The position numbers and the translations under genes were made by a program. DNA of 44,631 nucleotides, taken from contig JBOGIG010000030.1 of assembly GCA_050742455.1 (NCBI GenBank), forward strand, positions 1 through 44,631, in the 5' to 3' direction. Below the pieces are notes generated by a model, which saw nothing but the letters and a program-made list of their open reading frames with translations, had not been told where the DNA came from and made no database searches. Shown here one piece after another: positions 15,034-23,141 of the stretch. This stretch comes from JBOGIG01 sp050742455. GTDB lineage: Bacteria; Actinomycetota; Acidimicrobiia; Acidimicrobiales; JBOGIG01. Each line of letters opens with the position of its first letter. The stretch's first letter is position 1.

Positions 15034-15969
15034 GTGAGCCCTGACCCGAGGACGTTGCGTATTGCGACACGGGCCAGCCCGCTGGCTTTGTGGCAGGCCA
15101 GGCATATAGCCGGGATGTTGGGTATCGAGTGCCGGCTCGTTGTGGTGAACACCACCGGTGACCGCCGCCATGACGTGCCGATCCACGCCATGGGGGGACA
15201 AGGAGTGTTCGTGAAGGAGGTTCAGGCCGCTGTCTTGGATAACCGCGCCGACGTGGCCGTGCACTCGGCAAAGGATCTGCCCTCTGCTCCCTCCGCCATC
15301 CAGGCCGGATTGATGATCGGCGCCGTGCCCGAGCGGGGCGATCCTCGAGACGCCCTCGTGGGGGCCGGCATGGCCGACTTGGCTCCCGGGGCTCGCGTTG
15401 CCACCGGCTCTGTGCGTCGCCGGGCCCAGATGCTGGGTCTGCGGCCCGATCTGGTCATCAGCGATCTGCGGGGCAACATCGAATCGCGTCTAGCCAAGGC
15501 CGGGCAGTTCGACGCCATTGTCATGGCCACCGTCGCCCTGGACCGTCTGGGAAGGTCCGATGTAATTAGCCAAATCCTAGAACCGGAAGTCATGTTGCCC
15601 CAGGTGGCCCAAGGGGCCCTGGCAGTGGAGTGCAGGACCGACGATGAAGCCACGGCCGACCTGCTTTCCCGTGTCAATCACGAACCTTCTGCTGCCGCGG
15701 TGCGATCAGAGAGGGCCTTCCTGGCCCAGCTTGGCGCCGGGTGTGACGCCCCGGTGGGGGCCTGGGCCCGGCCTGCCAAAACGAATTCTGACGAATCGCT
15801 CGAACTGGTGCTCGACGCCCTGGTGGCAGACCCCGATGGCACCCGGATCCTGCGCCAGCGTCACACCGGTACTGACCCCGAAGCGCTCGGTAGGGCTGTC
15901 TTCGCCCTTCTGGCCGCCCAACCGGGAGCATCCGACCTCCTGGCCTATTCACGGTCTTCGTACAAATGA
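15034..15969 (+). CDS. hemC: Porphobilinogen deaminase (hydroxymethylbilane synthase)
   Basis: A 311-residue enzyme that polymerises four porphobilinogens into hydroxymethylbilane. It begins LRIATRASPLALWQA and contains TTGDRRHDVP, GVFVKEVQAAVLDNRADVAV, HSAKDLPSA, TGSVRRRAQML and LRGNIESRLAK, the substrate and cofactor-binding arginines. The dipyrromethane cofactor attaches to Cys237 in LGAGCDAPVGA. The start is a GTG with no clear ribosome binding site; a TAGGTT -10-like box lies at 14999-15004, so a second promoter inside the operon is possible. Its stop overlaps the start of the next gene. Confidence 0.97.
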   Translation: MSPDPRTLRIATRASPLALWQARHIAGMLGIECRLVVVNTTGDRRHDVPIHAMGGQGVFVKEVQAAVLDNRADVAVHSAKDLPSAPSAIQAGLMIGAVPERGDPRDALVGAGMADLAPGARVATGSVRRRAQMLGLRPDLVISDLRGNIESRLAKAGQFDAIVMATVALDRLGRSDVISQILEPEVMLPQVAQGALAVECRTDDEATADLLSRVNHEPSAAAVRSERAFLAQLGAGCDAPVGAWARPAKTNSDESLELVLDALVADPDGTRILRQRHTGTDPEALGRAVFALLAAQPGASDLLAYSRSSYK

Positions 15970-17537
15970 CCGTGTACCTGGTCGGGGCGGGACCGGGCCA
16001 TCCGGGGTTGATCACCGTTCGGGGGGCTGAACTTTTGTCTCGGGCCGAGGTCATCGTTCTCGATCGGCTGGCCGAGCCCAGCCTGATTGATCTAGCCCCC
16101 GAAGGGGTGGAGTTGATCGACGTCGGCAAGCGGCCCGGAGGTGGCACGACCCAAGAGGAAATAAACGAGATCTTGATCGAACGGGGCCGGCGCGGAACCG
16201 AGGTGGTGCGACTCAAGGGAGGAGACCCTTTCGTATTCGGCCGGGGTGGGGAGGAGGCTTTGGCGCTGATGAACGCCGGCGTGGATTTTGAAGTCGTGCC
16301 CGGAGTGAGCGCCGCCGTTGCCGTCCCTGCGTTCGCCGGCATTCCGGTTACCCACCGAGGACTTTCCGCCGCCTTTACCGTGGTGACCGGCCACCCCCAT
16401 CGGGCAATCGAGGCCGATGTCGACCTGGAGGCGCTGGCTCGCCTCGGGGGAACCATAGTGGTGCTGATGGGGGTGGCTCGACGAGGCGAGATCGCCCAGC
16501 GCCTCATGGATGCAGGTATGCCTGGCGCCACACCGGTGGTCGCGGTGCGTTGGGGCACCCGACCCGATCAGCAAGTGCTGCGTACCAATTTGGCGGAACT
16601 GGGATCGGCTCGGGTGGAGGCCCCATCGACCCTGGTCATCGGGGCCGTGGCCCGGCTCGACCTGCGCTCCGTGGGATCCCACCCCATTGCGCCCAGAGGC
16701 ACCACTTCGGCGCGGGCCCTGGCCGGATGGAGAGTGGGAGTCACCCGGGCATCGTTGCAGGCCTCCACCCTGTCGGACCGTCTGGCCGCCGCGGGAGCCG
16801 AGCCGGTGGAGGTGGCTCTGGTGCGCATCGACCCGCCGCCCGACGGAGGTAAGGCCTTGAGTGGGTTGGCGGCCCGGGCCGCTTCGTACGACTGGGTAGT
16901 GTTCACCTCGGCGAACGCCGTGAACTGCTTTGTCGCCCACCTGCGTGATGGGCGGTCCTTTGGGTCGGCCAAGGTGGCCGCGGTAGGGCCTGGTACGGCC
17001 GGGGCCCTAGCTACCTTTGGGATCCAAGCCGACCTGGTACCGGGCCGCTTTGTGGCCGAAGGGCTCCTGGATGTCTTTCCCTTTCCCGATTCCATCCGGT
17101 CCGGGGAGGGAGACGGGGCGACGCCTGCCACCGGCGACACCAAGCCCGGGCCGCCCCGTTTGCTCCTTCCCAGCTCCACTCAGGCACGGACTGAGTTGGC
17201 CGATGGCTTGCGGTCGAGGGGTTATGAGGTTGACGTGGTTGCCGCCTACCAGCCAGTGGCCCTGGTGCCGAGCCCAGATGAACTCCGGCCCTTGATGAAT
17301 TGCTCCGCCATAGTGTTCACGTCCGCCTCGGGAGTAAACGCCCTGGCCGATGCCCTCGATTCGGCCGGTTTGACCTGGGGCGCCGGCCGCGGCGCTGGCC
17401 CTCGGGCGGTGTGTATCGGGCCTGTCACCGGCCAGGCGGCCCGAGAGCGTGGGATCCCGGTAGCCGGAGTGGCCGGCGTGCATACCCTCGACGGGCTGGT
17501 AGATGAGCTGGCCCGGTTGCGTAAACTGTCAGGGTGA
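15966..17537 (+). CDS. cobA-hemD: Uroporphyrinogen-III C-methyltransferase / uroporphyrinogen-III synthase fusion
   Basis: A 523-residue bifunctional protein. Residues 1-240 are the SAM-dependent methyltransferase that makes precorrin-2 (VYLVGAGPGHPGLITVRG, VVRLKGGDPFVFGRGGEE, VVPGVSAAVAVPAFAGIPVT and the GTIVVLMGV segment). After a short linker, residues about 255-520 form uroporphyrinogen-III synthase, which cyclises hydroxymethylbilane (VGVTRASLQASTLSDRLAAA, YDWVVFTSANAVNCF, IVFTSASGVNAL). This fusion is common in actinobacteria and puts the branch point between heme and siroheme/cobalamin on one chain. Start and stop overlap hemC and hemB (ATGA and GTGA type), so translation is likely coupled. 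Confidence 0.95.
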   Translation: MTVYLVGAGPGHPGLITVRGAELLSRAEVIVLDRLAEPSLIDLAPEGVELIDVGKRPGGGTTQEEINEILIERGRRGTEVVRLKGGDPFVFGRGGEEALALMNAGVDFEVVPGVSAAVAVPAFAGIPVTHRGLSAAFTVVTGHPHRAIEADVDLEALARLGGTIVVLMGVARRGEIAQRLMDAGMPGATPVVAVRWGTRPDQQVLRTNLAELGSARVEAPSTLVIGAVARLDLRSVGSHPIAPRGTTSARALAGWRVGVTRASLQASTLSDRLAAAGAEPVEVALVRIDPPPDGGKALSGLAARAASYDWVVFTSANAVNCFVAHLRDGRSFGSAKVAAVGPGTAGALATFGIQADLVPGRFVAEGLLDVFPFPDSIRSGEGDGATPATGDTKPGPPRLLLPSSTQARTELADGLRSRGYEVDVVAAYQPVALVPSPDELRPLMNCSAIVFTSASGVNALADALDSAGLTWGAGRGAGPRAVCIGPVTGQAARERGIPVAGVAGVHTLDGLVDELARLRKLSG

Positions 17538-18517
17538 GCTTTCCTGCCCGCCGGATGCGGCGGATGCGCCGGACACCGGCCTTGCGCCGCATGGTGGCCG
17601 AGACCTCGCTTAGCATCGACGACTTGGTGGCTCCCCTATTCGTACGGGAGGGCATCAACGAGCCCCAGCCCATCGCCTCGCTGCCGGGGGTCTACCAGCA
17701 CAGCGTGGCGTCGCTCGGCGCCGAGGCCAAGCGGTTGGCGTCTCTCGGCATTCCCGGTGTCATGCTTTTCGGCGTGCCGTCCTCCAAGGACCAGTTGGGC
17801 TCGGGCGCCTGGGATCCGGCCGGCATCGTCCAGGTGGCCCTCGAATCACTGCGCCAGCAACTGGGCGATTCGATGGTTCTAATCGCCGATCTGTGCCTGG
17901 ATGAGTACACCGACCACGGCCACTGTGGACCGCTCGACGACCGGGGGGGCGTGGACAATGATGCAGCGATCGAGCTCTACGCCAGAGTGGCCCAGGCCCA
18001 GGCCCAGGCCGGAGCCGACGTGGTCGCTCCCAGTGGGATGATGGATGGCCAGGTGGCGTCGATCCGAGCCGGCCTGGACCAGTGCGGTCACCCGGAAGTG
18101 GCAATCCTGGCCTATGCGGCCAAGTACGCCTCGGCCCTGTACGGACCATTCCGTGACGCCGTGGATGTGCAAATCATCGGAGGCGGCGACCGCCGGGCCT
18201 ACCAGCAGGACCCATCCAACCGACGCGAAGCCCTCGCCGAGGTGTCACTCGACGTGGCGGAGGGGGCGGACATGGTGATGGTCAAGCCGGCCCTGGCCTA
18301 CTTGGACGTCATCTCTGATGTGGCCCGGACCGTGTCGGTGCCGGTAGCGGCCTATCACGTGAGCGGTGAGTACGCGATGGTAAAGGCGGCCGCGGCCAAC
18401 GGGTGGATCGACGGCGCCGCGGTGGCGGCTGAGCATGTGGGCGCCATAAAGCGGGCCGGGGCCGATATGGTGCTCACCTATTTCGCCGGGGAACTGGCCG
18501 AAGCCCTGGGTTCTTAG
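17534..18517 (+). CDS. hemB: Delta-aminolevulinic acid dehydratase (porphobilinogen synthase)
   Basis: A 327-residue enzyme condensing two 5-aminolevulinate molecules to porphobilinogen. The two Schiff-base lysines are Lys197 (LAYAAKYASALYGPFRDA) and Lys251 (MVMVKPALAYLD). The metal-binding loop reads DLCLDEYTDHGHCG, with two Cys and an Asp where fully zinc-dependent enzymes have three Cys; this mixed pattern is typical of actinobacteria and leaves the metal preference open. The N-terminus is arginine-rich (RRMRRMRRTPALRR) before the usual start. GTG overlaps the preceding stop by four bases. Confidence 0.97.
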   Translation: MSFPARRMRRMRRTPALRRMVAETSLSIDDLVAPLFVREGINEPQPIASLPGVYQHSVASLGAEAKRLASLGIPGVMLFGVPSSKDQLGSGAWDPAGIVQVALESLRQQLGDSMVLIADLCLDEYTDHGHCGPLDDRGGVDNDAAIELYARVAQAQAQAGADVVAPSGMMDGQVASIRAGLDQCGHPEVAILAYAAKYASALYGPFRDAVDVQIIGGGDRRAYQQDPSNRREALAEVSLDVAEGADMVMVKPALAYLDVISDVARTVSVPVAAYHVSGEYAMVKAAAANGWIDGAAVAAEHVGAIKRAGADMVLTYFAGELAEALGS

Positions 18518-18524
18518 GAGCCGA

Positions 18525-19811
18525 TTGACACCTTCGGACACCAATGCCGGGTATTTTTCCCGGGCTTGTCGGGTGATCCCGGGCGGAGTGAACTCACCGG
18601 TCCGTTCGTTCGCCTCCGTCGGGGGGACCCCCTACTGCGTGGCCCGCGGTCAAGGGGCCTACATCTGGGACGTGGAGGGCAATTCCTACTTGGACTACGT
18701 CCAATCCTATGGAGCTTCCATCCTGGGCCACGCCCACCCCGACGTGACTGCCGCTATCTCTCGGGCGGCGGGGGCGGGGGCCACATTCGGTGCGCCAACG
18801 CCGGGAGAGGTGGAACTGGCCGAAATGATATGCGGGCGGGTCACCGGATGCGACATGGTGCGCCTCACCTCCAGCGGTACCGAGGCGGCAATGAGTGCGG
18901 TTCGGGTGGCTCGGGGCTTCACCGGCCGGAACCGGATCGTCAAATTTGCCGGCTGCTATCACGGACATTCCGACGGCCTTCTGGCCGCCGGAGGCACTGG
19001 TGCGGCGACGCTGGGGCTCCCTGATGGGGCGGGCATTCCCCAGACCATGGTCGCTCAGACCATGGTTGTTCCCTACAACCAGGTGCCCCAGCTCGACCAC
19101 GATGTGGCCGGGGTGATCGTGGAGCCGGTGGCAGCCAACATGGGGCTGGTGGCGCCATCGGCCGGATTCCTGGAAGGGTTGCGCCGGGCCTGTGACGAGG
19201 TCGGCGCCCTCTTGATATTCGACGAGGTCATCACCGGGTTTCGTCTGTCGTACGGAGGGGCTTCGGAGCAACTGGGGATCAGACCCGACCTATGGTGCTT
19301 CGGCAAGGTGATCGGTGGAGGGCTCCCCGTCGGGGCCTTCGGCGGCCGTGCTGAGGTCATGGAGGTACTGGCCCCGAGCGGTCCGGTGTACCAGGCCGGG
19401 ACGCTGTCGGGCAATCCGGTGGCCACGGCCGCCGGTATCGAAGTGCTGCGCCACCTGGGGCCTCGGGCTTACCAGGAATTGAACGATCTGGCCGGGGCCC
19501 TATCGGGCGGGATCACCGAGGCGCTGGATGCGATCGGCGTGGAGGGCAGGGCTTGCGCCGTCGGACCGCTGGTGGGGCTGTTCTTCGGGCCGGGTCCGGT
19601 GACCAACTACGACGAGGCCAGGCGGGCGGGAGGCAACGGGGCCTACCAGGTGTTCTTCCATTCCATGCTCGATCAGGGAATAGCCATTCCCCCCGGGCCC
19701 TACGAAGCGTGGTTCCCGAGCCTTTCCCATTCCTCGACCGACATCACCCGGACCGTTGAAGCGGTCCGGGTGGCTCTCGGGGCAGTGGCCGGCACCGACG
19801 TGCGGATCTAG
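18525..19811 (+). CDS. hemL: Glutamate-1-semialdehyde 2,1-aminomutase
   Basis: A 428-residue PLP enzyme that turns glutamate-1-semialdehyde into 5-aminolevulinate, the step after HemA. It shows the family opening RVIPGGVNSPVRSF, the cofactor-site stretches SSGTEAAMSAVRVARG and FAGCYHGHSDGLL, IFDEVITGFR, and the PLP lysine Lys261 in CFGKVIGGGLPVGAFGG. The TTG start is preceded by TAGGAG four to five bases upstream; that site overlaps the hemB stop codon. It is the last gene of the tetrapyrrole operon. Its stop codon shares bases with the stop of the convergent sigma-factor gene (CTAG), leaving no terminator space. Confidence 0.97.
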   Translation: MTPSDTNAGYFSRACRVIPGGVNSPVRSFASVGGTPYCVARGQGAYIWDVEGNSYLDYVQSYGASILGHAHPDVTAAISRAAGAGATFGAPTPGEVELAEMICGRVTGCDMVRLTSSGTEAAMSAVRVARGFTGRNRIVKFAGCYHGHSDGLLAAGGTGAATLGLPDGAGIPQTMVAQTMVVPYNQVPQLDHDVAGVIVEPVAANMGLVAPSAGFLEGLRRACDEVGALLIFDEVITGFRLSYGGASEQLGIRPDLWCFGKVIGGGLPVGAFGGRAEVMEVLAPSGPVYQAGTLSGNPVATAAGIEVLRHLGPRAYQELNDLAGALSGGITEALDAIGVEGRACAVGPLVGLFFGPGPVTNYDEARRAGGNGAYQVFFHSMLDQGIAIPPGPYEAWFPSLSHSSTDITRTVEAVRVALGAVAGTDVRI

Positions 19812-21115
19812 CGCACCGACGCGGTTAATGGCAGGACGGCGCGGGTCAACGGTTCAACCTGTCTTCCCAGGGCGACCACCTTGGCGCTCACCAATCCGAG
19901 CACACCGCTCGTGGCTGTCGTTACCGGGGTGGAAGTTGCAGGCGAAAGACCGCTGGAATCATGACCGGGGACCGATGACCCGGGCGAGCTCACCAGATTC
20001 GTGGTCAATGGTACGGCGGCCAGAATGGCGGGCACCAGGTTCGCTACCGACGTGGCGCCGGGCGCGGTCGACGTCCCGAGCGCGCTTGGGCCGGTGGTCA
20101 CCGAAGTGGCCGAGGGTCCAGGAGTACTGGTCAAGTCGGTAGTTGGTGTTCCGGCTCCAGCGCCGGGGGAGGATGACGCGGTGGCGGTGGCGGTGCTGCC
20201 CGGCGCTTGGGCTCGCCGCGCCAGGTGGTCTGCGGTAGCTGAACTCCACGGGACGGCGCCGGGCTGGGCCAAGGCCGCACTGCCAGGGATCGTGGACCGA
20301 AGTGCCGGCCCCGTGCCGAGCATTCCGGGCAGGATCAGAACGGAGGTGGTGGCTCCCACCACGGCCGACACCGCGGCCTTGGTCACCCAACTTGCGGAGC
20401 TGAAAGGCGACCCAGAACCTGGGACCAGGGACGGGAAGTTCCGCACATGACCGGTCATCGACCAGACCCGGCGAAGGACCTGATGCCAGCCCCCGAGCAG
20501 GAGAGCCCCGGCCATGGGTACCGGGCCGGGGCGCCGATGACCATCAGGACCGGCTTCGTAGGCTGCGGCCAGCCGTCGCCGCGCCCGCATCAACAAGGAG
20601 TCGACTGCCCCGGTGGACATTCCCATCCCGGCGGCGATCTCAGGTGGTCGTTGTTCGTTGATGTCCCGAGCTATCACCACCCGGCGCTGGCGGGGGGACA
20701 GAGTGCCCAGCGCCCTCCACATCTCTGATTGCCTCTCGGCTTTCAAAAGGCCCTCTTCGGGGTCGGCAAAGTCGGCCACGTGGGTCCCGGCCAGCAACTC
20801 GGCCACTGACCGGTAGCGCAAGCCGGCCCGGTAGGAGTCGGTGCACATGCGCTGGGCTATGACGTGGACCCAGGGCCCGAACATGCGATCCCCCCGGCAC
20901 TGTCCGATCCGCTCCAGGGCCCTGACCATGGCCGCCTGGGCCACGTCCTCGGCATCGGAAGGATCTTCGAGGCGGCGCGAGCAGGCCAGGCGCACCGAGG
21001 TGAAATGGCGTTTGAACAACTGGCCGAAGGCGGACACGTCTCCGGCCTGGACAGCTCGGACCAGCGCCTCGTCCGGCTCATCGATGAGTGCGGCCGCAGG
21101 CTGACGCCGTGTCAT
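19808..21115 (-). CDS. ECF-type sigma factor with C-terminal membrane anchor and Ser/Thr/Pro-rich tail
   Basis: A 435-residue protein, about twice the length of a plain ECF sigma factor. Residues 15-95 form sigma region 2 (ALVRAVQAGDVSAFGQLFKR, DAEDVAQAAMVRALERI), and residues 132-185 form sigma region 4 (ALGTLSPRQRRVVIARDINE, then MGMSTGAVDSLLMRARRRL). After a linker comes one hydrophobic helix, about residues 243-268 (VTKAAVSAVVGATTSVLILP), then a Ser/Thr/Pro/Ala-rich region to residue about 405 and a short hydrophobic end. The layout predicts a sigma domain inside the cell tethered to the membrane with an outer tail, so release might need proteolysis; that is inference. No anti-sigma gene is adjacent. 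The ATG at 21115 fits the family start. Confidence 0.82.
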   Translation of the reverse strand: MTRRQPAAALIDEPDEALVRAVQAGDVSAFGQLFKRHFTSVRLACSRRLEDPSDAEDVAQAAMVRALERIGQCRGDRMFGPWVHVIAQRMCTDSYRAGLRYRSVAELLAGTHVADFADPEEGLLKAERQSEMWRALGTLSPRQRRVVIARDINEQRPPEIAAGMGMSTGAVDSLLMRARRRLAAAYEAGPDGHRRPGPVPMAGALLLGGWHQVLRRVWSMTGHVRNFPSLVPGSGSPFSSASWVTKAAVSAVVGATTSVLILPGMLGTGPALRSTIPGSAALAQPGAVPWSSATADHLARRAQAPGSTATATASSSPGAGAGTPTTDLTSTPGPSATSVTTGPSALGTSTAPGATSVANLVPAILAAVPLTTNLVSSPGSSVPGHDSSGLSPATSTPVTTATSGVLGLVSAKVVALGRQVEPLTRAVLPLTASVR

Positions 21116-21186
21116 GTGGTGGTAGGCCTTGGCGGTACGAGACGATCAGTCTGATCCACAGGGCACAAATACTCCCACAATCCAGA

Positions 21187-21242
21187 CCCAGGCATTACCG
21201 CGCCCTCGGCATCACCCAGGTATTACCGCGCCCTCGGCATCA
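21187..21242 (+). repeat. 28-bp tandem duplication at the 3' end of the MenJ-like gene
   Basis: Two head-to-tail 28-base copies (21187-21214 and 21215-21242) differ at one position. The second includes the stop codon of the minus-strand reductase gene; the first lies just beyond it. It looks like a recent slippage duplication in the 124-base gap to the sigma-factor gene. Confidence 0.8.
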
Positions 21243-22487
21243 GGCCCGGGCGGCCAGGGCGGCCAGGGCCTTGTATGCGGCTTCGGCCGGGCCGATCTCG
21301 TCGGGGCGCAACATGTTGGCCATCACCCGTAGGACCCAACCCATGAGGGTGGAGCTGTACATGCCCGTAGCCACCAGAGCCCTCATCAACTCGGGTTGCC
21401 CGATCACCTTCACGAAGGCTCGGGCCACCTTGAAGTACAAGCTATAGGTGGCGTCCAACTGGTCCTGGTAACCGCGCAGCGCGGCCGGGGAGCCGCTGAC
21501 CAAGGCGTCGGCCACGGCTAGGGCCGCCATGCGGCCAGTCTCGTATGCATAGGCGATGCCCTCGCCGTTGAAGGGGTTGATGGAACCCCCGGCGTCCCCG
21601 ATCAGTAGGTGGTTGGACCCCAGGCAAGGTTTGACGGACATCCCCATCGGCAGGCGTCCCCCGGTCGGAGGTCCGCACGAGGTGGCCGGGCTCAGTTCCC
21701 ACGAAGCTGGGGCATAGTCGACGAAAGCCTCCATCAGCTTTGTGGTGTTCACCGACTTCCACTGGTTGAAGGTGGACAACAAGCCGATTCCCACGTTCAC
21801 TCGGCCGTCGCCGAGCGGGAAGATCCAGCCGTAACCGGGAAGCACGTTGTCATCGGCGTCGCGGATGTCGAGGTGGGATTCGATCCAGGGCTCGTTGCTG
21901 CGGGGGGAGCGAAAGTAGCCCCGGATGGCCATGCCCTGAGGGAAGGTGCGGTCCCTCGTGGCTCCGAGTGCTCGTCCGAACCGCGAGTTGGAGCCGTCGG
22001 CCACTACCACGTAGTGGGCGCGTATTTCGTCGATTCGTCCCAGGTCCTTGCGCTTGACGAAGGCCCCAAGGACCCGGTTCCCGGCGGTGATCGGTTCGGT
22101 GGCCTCGCTGTTTTGCCACAGCACGGCGCCTGCCTTCTGTGCCCGCTCGGCCACCATGTGGTCCAAGTCGGCCCGGGTCACCACGTATCCGTAATCTGGG
22201 AATCCGGCCAGGTGGGGCCAGGCCAGTTCGATGGTCCGCCCGAAGGCCACTGATCGCAGTCCGTGGTAGCGGTGGTGGTGGGACAGGTCGTCGCCCAGGC
22301 CCATGTCCTGGAGTTGCCGCACCGACCGGGGGGTGAGCCCGTCACCGCAGGTCTTCTCCCGGGGGAACTGTTTCTTCTCGATCAGCACCACATCGTGGCC
22401 GGCCTGGGCCAGCCAGTAGGCGCAGGACGCTCCTGAGGGCCCGCCACCGATGACGACCACGTCATGTCGATGAGTTGTGGCTTGCAT
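21240..22487 (-). CDS. menJ: Geranylgeranyl-reductase-family flavoprotein, probable menaquinone reductase MenJ
   Basis: A 415-residue FAD-dependent oxidoreductase. It opens with the dinucleotide site VVVIGGGPSGASCAYWLAQA, followed by KKQFPREKTCGDGLTPR, a family signature, and ends its FAD site with LLIGDAGGSINPFNGEGIAY. Proteins of this family saturate double bonds of isoprenoid chains. In actinobacteria MenJ reduces the second isoprene unit of menaquinone and is often near nuo or menaquinone genes. Here it is divergent from nuoA by 198 bases, which supports that role since the quinone is the electron acceptor of complex I. GAGGAG nine bases before the ATG supports the start. Archaeal-lipid type functions are less likely. 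Confidence 0.8.
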   Translation of the reverse strand: MQATTHRHDVVVIGGGPSGASCAYWLAQAGHDVVLIEKKQFPREKTCGDGLTPRSVRQLQDMGLGDDLSHHHRYHGLRSVAFGRTIELAWPHLAGFPDYGYVVTRADLDHMVAERAQKAGAVLWQNSEATEPITAGNRVLGAFVKRKDLGRIDEIRAHYVVVADGSNSRFGRALGATRDRTFPQGMAIRGYFRSPRSNEPWIESHLDIRDADDNVLPGYGWIFPLGDGRVNVGIGLLSTFNQWKSVNTTKLMEAFVDYAPASWELSPATSCGPPTGGRLPMGMSVKPCLGSNHLLIGDAGGSINPFNGEGIAYAYETGRMAALAVADALVSGSPAALRGYQDQLDATYSLYFKVARAFVKVIGQPELMRALVATGMYSSTLMGWVLRVMANMLRPDEIGPAEAAYKALAALAARA

Positions 22488-22685
22488 GGGGGTACGCTCC
22501 TCGGCTCCCGCGGTAACGATGATGCTAGGGGACGCCAGGACCGGTTCGGCCGTGGCTGGATCGGCACCTTGATGTGCCTGTTCCGGGGGCGTCGTGATAG
22601 AACCGAAACCGACTTATTGGCCGGGTCAGTCATGGCCCGGGTGGGTGCCGCCACGGCGGCCGAGAATCAGAAGGGAGGCTCAACG
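22488..22685. other. Divergent intergenic region between menJ and nuoA
   Basis: This 198-base gap must hold the promoters of menJ (minus) and of the nuo operon (plus). For menJ a TAGCAT -10-like box is on the minus strand at 22522-22527. For nuoA I see no convincing -35/-10 pair and no TGTGA-n6-TCACA Rex site. The only clear element on the plus side is AGGGAGG (22672-22678), seven bases before the nuoA GTG. Confidence 0.4.
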
Positions 22686-23132
22686 GTGGACAACTACCTG
22701 CCCATCTTTGCTTTGATCGTTCTGGCCACGATATTCGCCGGCGGTTCCTTTCTGGCCTCACGTCTTCTGGCCCCCTACAAGCCGACGTCGGCCAAGAGCG
22801 CTCCATACGAATGCGGGATCATCCCGAACCGGGAACCGGCTCAGCGGTTCCCGGTTCGCTTCTACCTGGTCGCCATGATCTTCATCATCTTCGACATCGA
22901 GATCATCTTCTTGTACCCCTGGGCGGTGATCTTCCGTCAACTCAACGGGTTTGGCCTGGTCGAGATGGTGATCTTCGCCTTCGCCGTCTTTGTGTCATTT
23001 GTGTACCTGATCAGTAACGGAGCTTTGGACTGGGGTCCGGTGAAGCGCTTCCGGCCCGTCGCCATCCCGCCAAGGCGTACCTCCGAGTCGACTGTGGCCC
23101 GGATCGGTCGCGCCGGCGACGAAGCGGCGTAA
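22686..23132 (+). CDS. nuoA: NADH-quinone oxidoreductase subunit A
   Basis: A 148-residue membrane subunit of complex I with three helices. The loop after the first helix carries SAPYECGIIP, whose Cys is the conserved one moving with quinone-site state, and the second helix contains RFYLVAMIFIIFDIEIIFLY with the conserved acidic residues. GTG at 22686 is chosen because AGGGAGG lies seven bases upstream and the protein then begins at the first helix (VDNYLPIFALIVL); the frame stays open far upstream but without sensible protein. It is the first gene of the 14-gene operon. The basic C-terminal tail is longer than in many homologues. Confidence 0.95.
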   Translation: MDNYLPIFALIVLATIFAGGSFLASRLLAPYKPTSAKSAPYECGIIPNREPAQRFPVRFYLVAMIFIIFDIEIIFLYPWAVIFRQLNGFGLVEMVIFAFAVFVSFVYLISNGALDWGPVKRFRPVAIPPRRTSESTVARIGRAGDEAA

Positions 23133-23141
23133 GGGGCGCCC

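Noticed and set aside
22464..22685. N-terminal extension of nuoA
   Set aside because: The upstream frame lacks a membrane-protein pattern, and AGGGAGG lies at the right distance from the GTG at 22686.
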